DNA of 6,532 nt from Deltaproteobacteria bacterium (lineage in GTDB: Bacteria; Desulfobacterota; BSN033; UBA1163): assembly GCA_016875155.1 (NCBI GenBank), contig VGSD01000168.1, positions 1-6,532 of the forward strand, given 5' to 3'. The notes under the pieces were generated by a model. That model saw only the letters and a list, made by a program, of their open reading frames with translations. It was not told the DNA's origin and searched no databases. Positions 1 through 5,159 of the stretch are shown here, one piece after another. The position numbers and the translations under genes are program-made. Position 1 is the stretch's first letter; every line of letters begins with the position of its first letter.

Positions 1-1047
1 ATGAGCGGGGCGAAACAGTCGAAGGATGGCGTTCTGAAGGACCTCCTTTTTGAAGCAAGCCATCTCGGCCTGACGCTCAACTTTCGTCTCTATTCGGAAC
101 AAGAAGTAAAGGCAAGAAACAGTAAGAACCTTTTTGTCCTCACCTACTTCGGCGATACCCGTGCACTGGCAGAGATATCAAACATCCTTGGAGAGGAAAA
201 TGCCAATATTGAGATGATCACCAATCTCACCCGCCACTGTGCCAGCTGTGTGGAGCTGACGATCGATGTGAAGGATGTTCAGAATCTATCTCGTCTGAAA
301 GAGAGGGTGATTGCCAGCAGCCACAAACTTAATATTGATCTTTCCCTGCAGAAGATGGAGGCTTATCGTAAAAATAAACGTCTCGTCTTTTTTGACATGG
401 ACAGCACTCTGGTTGATATGGAAATGATCAATGAGATGGCACAACGGGCGGGGGTGTTCAAGGAAGTGTCAAGGATTACGGAAAAGGCGATGCGGGGAGA
501 TATCGATTTTGAAGAATCCCTGACTCAGCGTGTGGCCCTCCTCAAGGGGTTAAGGGTGGAAGAATTGGAGAAGATTCGAAATGAGATGAAACTCTCCGAA
601 GGAGCTGAAGATTTAGTGTCCACCCTCAAGAAATTGGGCTTCAGGGTTGGATTAGTGAGCGGGGGGTTCGATTATTTCTCTGATTTTCTGAAAGAGAAAT
701 TGGGACTCGATTTCTCCTATGCCAATCAACTGGAGATCAAGAATGGATCTCTGACGGGGAAGGTGTTAGGGAGGATCGTGGATAATACCTACAAAGCAAA
801 GATCGTCAATATAGTCTCCGAAGAGGAAGGGGTCCTATTAGACCAGACCGTCGCTATCGGCGATGGGGCCAATGATGTATTGATGTTAGGTCAAGCTGGT
901 CTGGGCATTGCCTACAATGCAAAGGAAAGGCTCGAACGGGCGGCCAGCATGAGCCTGGGAAGAGCTCGTCTCAGGAACATCCTCTATATCTTAGGCATCT
1001 CCGAAGAAGAGATGGGTTCCTGGAGCGTCTGCGAAGCTCCCGTCTGA
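1..1047 (+). CDS. serB: Phosphoserine phosphatase with N-terminal ACT domain, probably 5'-truncated by the window edge
   Basis: The enzyme removes phosphate from O-phospho-L-serine in the last step of serine synthesis, in the cytoplasm. Residue numbers count from the first ATG. An ACT-like domain spans about 44-118. The HAD phosphatase core follows: motif I is DMDST at 132-136 (nucleophile Asp132, acid/base Asp134), Glu141 and Arg177 sit where the family places substrate-binding residues, motif II is SGGF at 220-223, Lys265 is the likely motif III lysine, and motif IV is GDGAND at 287-292. All catalytic positions look intact. Many relatives have two ACT domains and roughly 400 residues. Residues about 9-35 here (VLKDLLFEASHLGL and after) resemble the end of a first ACT domain, so the ATG at base 1 may be an internal methionine and the true start may lie upstream. 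No ribosome binding site can be checked. It ends in TGA, and no clear terminator follows. Confidence 0.93.
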   Translation: MSGAKQSKDGVLKDLLFEASHLGLTLNFRLYSEQEVKARNSKNLFVLTYFGDTRALAEISNILGEENANIEMITNLTRHCASCVELTIDVKDVQNLSRLKERVIASSHKLNIDLSLQKMEAYRKNKRLVFFDMDSTLVDMEMINEMAQRAGVFKEVSRITEKAMRGDIDFEESLTQRVALLKGLRVEELEKIRNEMKLSEGAEDLVSTLKKLGFRVGLVSGGFDYFSDFLKEKLGLDFSYANQLEIKNGSLTGKVLGRIVDNTYKAKIVNIVSEEEGVLLDQTVAIGDGANDVLMLGQAGLGIAYNAKERLERAASMSLGRARLRNILYILGISEEEMGSWSVCEAPV

Positions 1048-1145
1048 TTTAAGAAGATGCTTCCATTCTCTCATTCTCATTTTTAGTCTCAGTTCACAAA
1101 GTACTAAAAAATCTTTTGGCAGTAAATTATATTTGGTCAGTAGTG

Positions 1146-1164
1146 TCCCAACGTTGTGTTGGGA
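1146..1164. repeat. Short perfect hairpin TCCCAAC / GTTGGGA
   Basis: The arms are 1146-1152 and 1158-1164, with a five-base loop GTTGT. The plus strand continues with A's, not T's, so it is not a standard intrinsic terminator for serB. It could be a weak transcript structure, a protein-binding site or a mobile-element remnant; nothing else in the gap decides between these. Confidence 0.5.
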
Positions 1165-1246
1165 AAAACGCATAACCTCTTAAATACAATGGAAATCTGC
1201 CACAAAATGTTTTTTTTCGATACATTCAACCCAGTGAGTCATTGAA

Positions 1247-1252
1247 AAGGAG
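1247..1252 (+). promoter_or_regulatory. Ribosome binding site of the zinc-protein gene
   Basis: AAGGAG lies 11 bases before the ATG at 1264. It is a strong Shine-Dalgarno match and supports that start as well as the reality of this otherwise unrecognised gene. Confidence 0.7.
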
Positions 1253-1263
1253 AAAAAGTTAAT

Positions 1264-1740
1264 ATGTCTGCTAAAACAAAACCCAGAACGCTGAAAAAGA
1301 AAAAAAATGAAGAAAAGCCAAGATGTGGTTTATGCGGAAAGACAAAAAAACTGACGAAGACCGGGTGTTGTGGCCATTGGATCTGTGATGATGAGGATAA
1401 ATACGTCATTTTTTCTTACGCAAGAAACAGTTGTTCCAGAAATCATAACCGATATACCCTCTGCGGATTTCATTATAATGAAGAACATGAAGGTTCATGG
1501 AAAGATTGCCCGATCTGCCGAGATGAATTCGAGACTGAAATATACGTCTATTATGGAACCAATGAATACAACTTCGAGAAGCTGGAAAATCCCCCTGCCT
1601 ACTTACCGACCAAGTGTGCAAAATGCGGGGTGATCATTTCTCTGGGATACGACGGTTATTCCCAATTAGGGAATAAATATTGGTGCGAAGAATGTAGCTG
1701 CAAGGAAAGGGAGAAACTTCATGCTCGGAAAAAACCTTGA
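1264..1740 (+). CDS. Cysteine-rich putative zinc-binding protein of unknown function
   Basis: The 158-residue protein has no assigned function that I can name. After a very basic start (a KKKK run at residues 11-14) it carries two cysteine/histidine clusters. The first runs over 21-85: Cys21/Cys24, Cys35, Cys36, His38, Cys41, Cys57, Cys67, His70, Cys82/Cys85. It is loosely RING- or treble-clef-like, although the spacing after Cys41 does not fit a classical RING. The second is a ribbon of two CxxC knuckles, Cys118/Cys121 and Cys141/Cys144, with Cys146 next to it. No signal peptide or membrane segment is visible, so it should be cytoplasmic. I recall similar hypothetical proteins (CGLCGK and CCGHWIC motifs, NSCSRNH) scattered across bacteria as single genes. 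The gene is more A/T-rich than its neighbours, which fits an accessory or transferred gene. AAGGAG 11 bases upstream supports the start. The basic start and zinc clusters would suit nucleic-acid or protein binding, but that is inference. Confidence 0.82.
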   Translation: MSAKTKPRTLKKKKNEEKPRCGLCGKTKKLTKTGCCGHWICDDEDKYVIFSYARNSCSRNHNRYTLCGFHYNEEHEGSWKDCPICRDEFETEIYVYYGTNEYNFEKLENPPAYLPTKCAKCGVIISLGYDGYSQLGNKYWCEECSCKEREKLHARKKP

Positions 1741-1760
1741 ACCTCAGGGATAACCTGAAG
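1729..1760 (-). terminator. Candidate intrinsic terminator of the nucleotidyltransferase unit
   Basis: Read on the minus strand, CTTCAGG (1760-1754) and CCTGAGG (1748-1742) form a 7-pair stem containing one U-G wobble, with loop TTATC. Seven bases later there is a run of six T's (1734-1729). On the plus strand the wobble becomes a C-A mismatch and no T-run follows, so the structure favours minus-strand transcription. It begins 28 bases past the stop of the small gene. The gap before the T-run makes it imperfect. It overlaps the 3' end of the convergent zinc-protein gene. Confidence 0.35.
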
Positions 1761-1787
1761 GGTGTAAAGGAAGAAATCAGAAGAGTA

Positions 1788-1964
1788 TCAAATTTTGGCT
1801 TGGCGGAAAGCTTCTTGAATTTCGATGGTCTTACGGGGAAGGTGCTTTCTCATTTTATTGGCCTGAAAGAGCCATTGCAAACGGCGTTCCATAGGCCATT
1901 TCCCATATTCCTCCAGCTGCTCCCGGCTCACTGAATAGGTAAATCCTTTTCTTCGTCTGGTCAT
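1788..1964 (-). CDS. Small basic protein (58 aa) translationally coupled to the nucleotidyltransferase
   Basis: This short gene reads from ATG at 1964 to TGA at 1788. The protein starts MTRRRKGFTYSVSREQ, continues with EEYGKWPMERRLQWLFQANK and ends with EIQEAFRQAKI. It is basic, with two tryptophans (24 and 31), and looks mostly helical, with no signal peptide or membrane span. Its ATG overlaps the TGA of the upstream nucleotidyltransferase gene as ATGA, and a GGAGAAGG ribosome binding site sits directly upstream within that gene's end. Both point to coupled expression. I recall similar short proteins with a KWPxERRLQWL pattern next to nucleotidyltransferase genes, but no named family. Its place suggests a partner protein, perhaps the antitoxin or the regulatory half of the pair; this is inference. 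The reading is preferred over the overlapping plus-strand frame 1737-1934, which needs a TTG start and has no family resemblance. Confidence 0.8.
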   Translation of the reverse strand: MTRRRKGFTYSVSREQLEEYGKWPMERRLQWLFQANKMRKHLPRKTIEIQEAFRQAKI

Positions 1965-2455
1965 CCCTTCTCCAATATCATCCTGAGATGTTCTACATCT
2001 GCGAGGTCCTGTTTCCGGCCGGTTTGCCGTTTCAGTTCAATCAGGTCATGTATCGAGACAGTAGGTATTTTCTCGCCATAGAGTTCAACCTTAACCGCCC
2101 TGCCTTTCAGCTGCGGGTAGGGGATCGGGGTCTCGATGAGGATATCAATCTCTCCGATGGACAAGGTCTCACTATAAAAATTGATGGCTTTCATCCCTTT
2201 CTCATGGATCCATGAGTTTCTTTTGGTTTCTTCAGAAAGGTCTCTTGCGTCTACAGGGACTTTTGGCCTGTATCCCCATCGATTAAGTTGGGAGACAAGC
2301 TTGAGGATATTTTCCTGCTCAAGGAGGATCATCAGATCAATATCATATGTCATCCTAGGAATACCATGGAAGTTAACGGCTAACCCTCCGACAACGAGAT
2401 AGTCAATCCCAAGGCTGTTCAGTTTTTTGAATATCGCCTTAAAATCTAATTCCAT
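1961..2455 (-). CDS. Minimal nucleotidyltransferase, DUF6036 / AbiEii-like
   Basis: The 164-residue protein has the polymerase-beta-type nucleotidyltransferase signature. The GG is at residues 23-24 (VVGGLAVNFHG), the paired acids are Asp38 and Asp40 (TYDIDLMI), and the third acid is Asp104 (GEIDILIE). The C-terminal half has the conserved LIELKRQTGRKQDLADVEHL pattern (Lys142, Lys148, Asp150, Asp153) typical of the DUF6036/AbiEii-like group. All catalytic acids are present, so it is probably active, transferring a nucleotide to a protein or RNA. Relatives act in toxin-antitoxin or phage-defence modules, while others are uncharacterised. It is the first gene of a two-gene unit and overlaps the small gene by four bases. 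A near-consensus promoter lies about 70 bases upstream of its ATG. The ribosome binding site is weak (AGGTGGG at 2474-2468, 12 bases before the ATG). It diverges from priA. Confidence 0.88.
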   Translation of the reverse strand: MELDFKAIFKKLNSLGIDYLVVGGLAVNFHGIPRMTYDIDLMILLEQENILKLVSQLNRWGYRPKVPVDARDLSEETKRNSWIHEKGMKAINFYSETLSIGEIDILIETPIPYPQLKGRAVKVELYGEKIPTVSIHDLIELKRQTGRKQDLADVEHLRMILEKG

Positions 2456-2522
2456 CGTTTATGCCAACCCACCTACGGCAAGAGGAACCTTCCGACTGCG
2501 TTAAAGATCAATTTACCAAAAA

Positions 2523-2551
2523 ATTATAGACCTTATCAAGGGGTTTGACAA
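2523..2551 (-). promoter_or_regulatory. Near-consensus sigma-70-type promoter for the nucleotidyltransferase unit
   Basis: On the minus strand, TTGTCA (2551-2546) and TATAAT (2528-2523) are separated by exactly 17 bases. The match is 5 of 6 and 6 of 6 to the consensus. Transcription would begin near 2516 and give a leader of about 60 bases before the ATG at 2455. The -35 box overlaps, on the other strand, the -35 box of the predicted priA promoter. Confidence 0.65.
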
Positions 2552-2571
2552 ACATGGCCAAAGGGGATAAT
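2545..2571 (+). promoter_or_regulatory. Putative priA promoter sharing its -35 box with the divergent promoter
   Basis: TTGACA (2545-2550) is a perfect -35 box. GATAAT (2566-2571) matches the -10 consensus at 5 of 6, but the spacer is only 15 bases; a poorer TAATTT (2568-2573) has 17. Transcription would start close to 2578, only a few bases before the ATG at 2581, so a transcript from here would be nearly leaderless. It is less convincing than the minus-strand promoter. Confidence 0.4.
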
Positions 2572-2580
2572 TTGGGGACG

Positions 2581-5004
2581 ATGAAAAAGATCGTTGAGGT
2601 CGCTGTCGGGCTTCCTGTTTCAAAGACCTTTCACTACCTCATCCCAGAGAGAATGCAGGGTTCTCTTCAGGTGGGGATGAGGGTCATCGTACCTTTCAAA
2701 GGGCGGAAGGTGACCGGTTTTTGCCTCGACCTTCTTGATCAGCCCCCCAAAGGGATTGAAGAGAAGTTGCGCGAGGTGGAGAATCTTCTCGATGAAGCGC
2801 CTTTGATCGATACGCAGATGCTCCGTTTCTACCGATGGATCTCTGACTATTACCTCTACCCCTTGGGCGAGGTGATCAAGACAGGACTTCCGCCAGGACT
2901 CCATCTGAAGAGCGAACTGTTTTTAAGTCTGACAGAGGAAGGATTGAAAGCGCTTGCTCAAGAGGGAGCAGGGGAGGTTGAGGAGAAGGTCCTAAAGGAG
3001 ATTGGGCGGTGCGGGAAGGTATCTCTCAAGAGAATGTTGAAGATTTTTCCAGAGGAAGCAACGAAGTCGCAGATCTTTTCGTTCAAGAGAAAGGGGCTCC
3101 TTCAGATTGACGCAGGGTTCGAAGACCAGGAAGTCAGGCCAAAATTTGAGAAGGTCGTCCGTTATGTGAAAGGAGAGTTGGTTGAAAAGGTCTCCAAGAA
3201 GCAGTCCGAGATCCTGAAATGGGTTAAAGAGAGAGGAGAAGTTTCTTATCCCGAATTGTGCAAGAGGTTTAAATCTCCTTCAAAACCGATCCGGTTGCTT
3301 CAAGAAAAGGGGCTTCTCTCCATTGGACTTCGTGAGGTTTGCCGAAGCCTATCGGTTCGATCCGAACTTAAACCATATCCAAAACCTGAGCTCACTTCAG
3401 ATCAGAAAAATGTACTCGACGAGATCCGAAAAGGAATTCCTTCGAAGCAATATAGCCCTTTTCTCATCCATGGGGTGACTGGAAGTGGAAAGACAGAGGT
3501 TTATCTCAGGGCCATTGAAGAGGTTTTAAATCAAGGGAGAGAAGCCATTGTCCTTGTGCCTGAGATCTCGCTGACGCCTCAACTTCTCTCCCGGTTCAAG
3601 GACCGTTTTGGAGAGAACCTTGCCTTGCTCCACAGTGGACTCGGAAAAGGAGAACGCTATGATCAGTGGCGGAGGATCTGGAGGGGAGAGGTGAAGATCG
3701 CTTTAGGAGCCCGCTCTGCCATCTTTGCCCCGTTTAAGAATGTAGGGATCATCCTTGTAGATGAGGAGCATGACCCCTCCTATAAACAGGAGGAGAAGTT
3801 AAAATATCATGCAAGAGATCTTGCCGTGGTTCGGGCCAAGGATGCAGAAGCCACGCTCCTGTTAGGGTCAGCCACTCCATCACTTGAATCGTTCCATAAT
3901 ATTGAGAAAGGAAAGTTCCGTCTCTTAACCCTTCCGGAGAGAATCGAAAAGAAACCCCTTCCCAAAGTGGAGGTGGTGGACATGAAAAACGAGAAGGGTC
4001 TCCTCTCTGAGAAATTGAAGGTGGCCCTTCAGAAAAATAATGAGGAGAAGCGGCAGAGCCTGCTTTTCCTTAATCGTAGAGGTTTTTCCAACTTCATCCT
4101 CTGCCCTGAATGCGGCTTTACCTTCAAATGTCCGAATTGCAGTGTCACCCTGACCTTTCACCTGAAAGACCGTTCCCTTCAGTGCCACTATTGTGATTAT
4201 CGAGTCGGGGCTCCCGGGGATTGTCCGAATTGTAAGGGGCATCGGCTCAGGGGAATGGGAATCGGAACAGAGCGTCTGGAGCAGGAGATTAAGGAACTAT
4301 TTCCAGGGAAAGAGGTGGGAAGAATGGATCGTGATACCACTTCGCGAAAACATTCCCATCAGCAGATTCTGAAAAATCTGGAGTCTGGGAAGATTGACAT
4401 CCTGGTTGGGACGCAGATGATCGTCAAAGGCCATGACTTCCCCAATGTGACCTTTGTGGGAGTGGTCTCTGCAGATACCTCACTCCACTTCCCTGATTTC
4501 CGCTCCAGCGAGAGGACCTTTCAACTCCTCACACAAGTGGCAGGAAGAGCAGGTAGGGGAGAAGTGGCCGGAGAGGTGGTCATCCAGACCTATAACCCGG
4601 ATCATAACAGTATCCGGATGGCAAAGGATCATGACTTTGACGGATTCTATCGAGAGGAGATCGGGTTCAGGCAGACCCTGGAATATCCTCCCTTCTCAAG
4701 GCTGATCAATTTCAGGTTGACCGGAAATAGTGAGAAGAGAACGAAGATGGTTGCTGAGGAAATGGCAAGGGTCGGGCAGTTGCTGTTGAAAAGAGGGTTT
4801 GGAAAAGGGATTGAATTATTAGGCCCCAGTGACGCCCCATTTATGAGATTGAAGGGCAAATTCCGCATGCAAATGTTGGCCAAAGGGATCAACTCCAAAC
4901 TCCTTCATCAATTCGCTAGAGAGCTCATGACTCAGATGGAGGAACGGACCAAAGGAAAAGGGGTGAATTTGGATGTTGATGTTGATCCGGTCTTCGTCCT
5001 ATAA
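2581..5004 (+). CDS. priA: Primosomal protein N' (PriA), replication-restart 3'-to-5' helicase
   Basis: PriA recognises stalled or collapsed replication forks and reloads the replisome through the primosome, acting in the cytoplasm on DNA. The 807-residue reading is near family length. The 3'-end DNA-binding domain is at about 1-105 (VAVGLPVSKTFHYLIP), with a winged-helix-like region behind it. The superfamily 2 helicase core has Walker A GVTGSGKT at 298-305 and Walker B DEEH at 394-397. Eight zinc-binding cysteines occur as CPEC, CPNC, CHYC and CPNC within 508-551. GTQMIVKGHDFPNV starts at 610 and QVAGRAGRG is at 652-660. Nothing is missing. The start is uncertain. ATG at 2581 gives MKKIVEVAVGLP, which matches where the family usually begins. 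ATG at 2554 adds nine residues and has AAGGGG 10 bases upstream. A TTG at 2545 is also in frame but lies in the promoter. The gene diverges from the nucleotidyltransferase unit. Confidence 0.96.
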   Translation: MKKIVEVAVGLPVSKTFHYLIPERMQGSLQVGMRVIVPFKGRKVTGFCLDLLDQPPKGIEEKLREVENLLDEAPLIDTQMLRFYRWISDYYLYPLGEVIKTGLPPGLHLKSELFLSLTEEGLKALAQEGAGEVEEKVLKEIGRCGKVSLKRMLKIFPEEATKSQIFSFKRKGLLQIDAGFEDQEVRPKFEKVVRYVKGELVEKVSKKQSEILKWVKERGEVSYPELCKRFKSPSKPIRLLQEKGLLSIGLREVCRSLSVRSELKPYPKPELTSDQKNVLDEIRKGIPSKQYSPFLIHGVTGSGKTEVYLRAIEEVLNQGREAIVLVPEISLTPQLLSRFKDRFGENLALLHSGLGKGERYDQWRRIWRGEVKIALGARSAIFAPFKNVGIILVDEEHDPSYKQEEKLKYHARDLAVVRAKDAEATLLLGSATPSLESFHNIEKGKFRLLTLPERIEKKPLPKVEVVDMKNEKGLLSEKLKVALQKNNEEKRQSLLFLNRRGFSNFILCPECGFTFKCPNCSVTLTFHLKDRSLQCHYCDYRVGAPGDCPNCKGHRLRGMGIGTERLEQEIKELFPGKEVGRMDRDTTSRKHSHQQILKNLESGKIDILVGTQMIVKGHDFPNVTFVGVVSADTSLHFPDFRSSERTFQLLTQVAGRAGRGEVAGEVVIQTYNPDHNSIRMAKDHDFDGFYREEIGFRQTLEYPPFSRLINFRLTGNSEKRTKMVAEEMARVGQLLLKRGFGKGIELLGPSDAPFMRLKGKFRMQMLAKGINSKLLHQFARELMTQMEERTKGKGVNLDVDVDPVFVL

Positions 5005-5017
5005 TGGACTCCAAAAA

Positions 5018-5110
5018 GATCATTGCATAATGGAAAATTAGCAATGCAAAGTTAACAGTTTAAAAAAGGACTGATCATTGCTAATTTTTAAATGCTAAAT
5101 TTGCAATGAT
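5018..5110. repeat. Cluster of alternating AT-rich inverted repeats
   Basis: The 155-base gap after priA holds two copies of GATCATTGC (5018-5026 and 5073-5081), each followed by an inverted GCAATG (5041-5046 and 5103-5108). AAAATTAGCAATG (5034-5046) is perfectly inverted as CATTGCTAATTTT (5076-5088), a 13-base pair of arms with a 29-base loop. ATCATTGC (5074-5081) pairs perfectly with GCAATGAT (5103-5110). The four segments can pair 1:2, 2:3, 3:4 or 1:4, so the structures exclude one another. The stems are AT-rich, so this is more probably an intergenic repeat of the AT-rich kind than a strong terminator. It could still give weak termination for priA or a leader structure for the ligase gene. 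Confidence 0.6.
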
Positions 5111-5148
5111 GTTTATGAAGTTGAACATTCCACCATTCCAGTTCATTT

Positions 5149-5153
5149 AGGAG
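5149..5153 (+). promoter_or_regulatory. Ribosome binding site of the CoA-ligase gene
   Basis: AGGAG lies 6 bases before the ATG at 5160, a standard distance, and it fixes the start codon. Confidence 0.7.
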
Positions 5154-5159
5154 ATCACT

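Larger units (their letters stand above)
1048..1263. other. AT-rich intergenic gap between serB and the zinc-protein gene
   Basis: The 216 bases hold no convincing gene on either strand. The sequence is visibly A/T-richer than serB or priA. It contains one perfect 7-base hairpin (1146-1164) and the ribosome binding site of the next gene. A TACAAT hexamer at 1185-1190 could be a -10 box, but no good -35 lies 16-18 bases upstream of it. Confidence 0.6.

Noticed and set aside
991..1173. Minus-strand 60-codon frame across the end of serB and the gap
   Set aside because: It has no recognisable domain or convincing binding site, and one third of it lies antisense to serB.
1159..1190. Possible promoter for the zinc-protein gene (TTGGGA with TAAATA or TACAAT)
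   Set aside because: The TACAAT -10 is good, but the spacing is 20 bases, and the 16-base alternative has a poor -10; not strong enough to call.
1264..1740. Classical RING-finger ubiquitin-ligase-like protein
   Set aside because: The metal-ligand spacing after Cys41 does not match the RING pattern, and no partner genes of a ubiquitin-like system are present.
1737..1934. Plus-strand 65-codon frame with a TTG start overlapping the end of the zinc-protein gene
   Set aside because: It has no ribosome binding site and a rare start, and it lies opposite the better supported 58-codon minus gene with its ATGA overlap and good binding site.
1988..2402. Plus-strand frames opposite the nucleotidyltransferase
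   Set aside because: The minus strand has clear catalytic motifs; the plus frames have no family features and are shadows.
2620..4898. Several frames of 83-105 codons overlapping priA on both strands
   Set aside because: All lie inside a full-length PriA with every motif intact, so they are shadows of it.
5018..5110. CRISPR array
   Set aside because: There are only two short units, inverted and AT-rich, with no regular spacers and no cas genes nearby.
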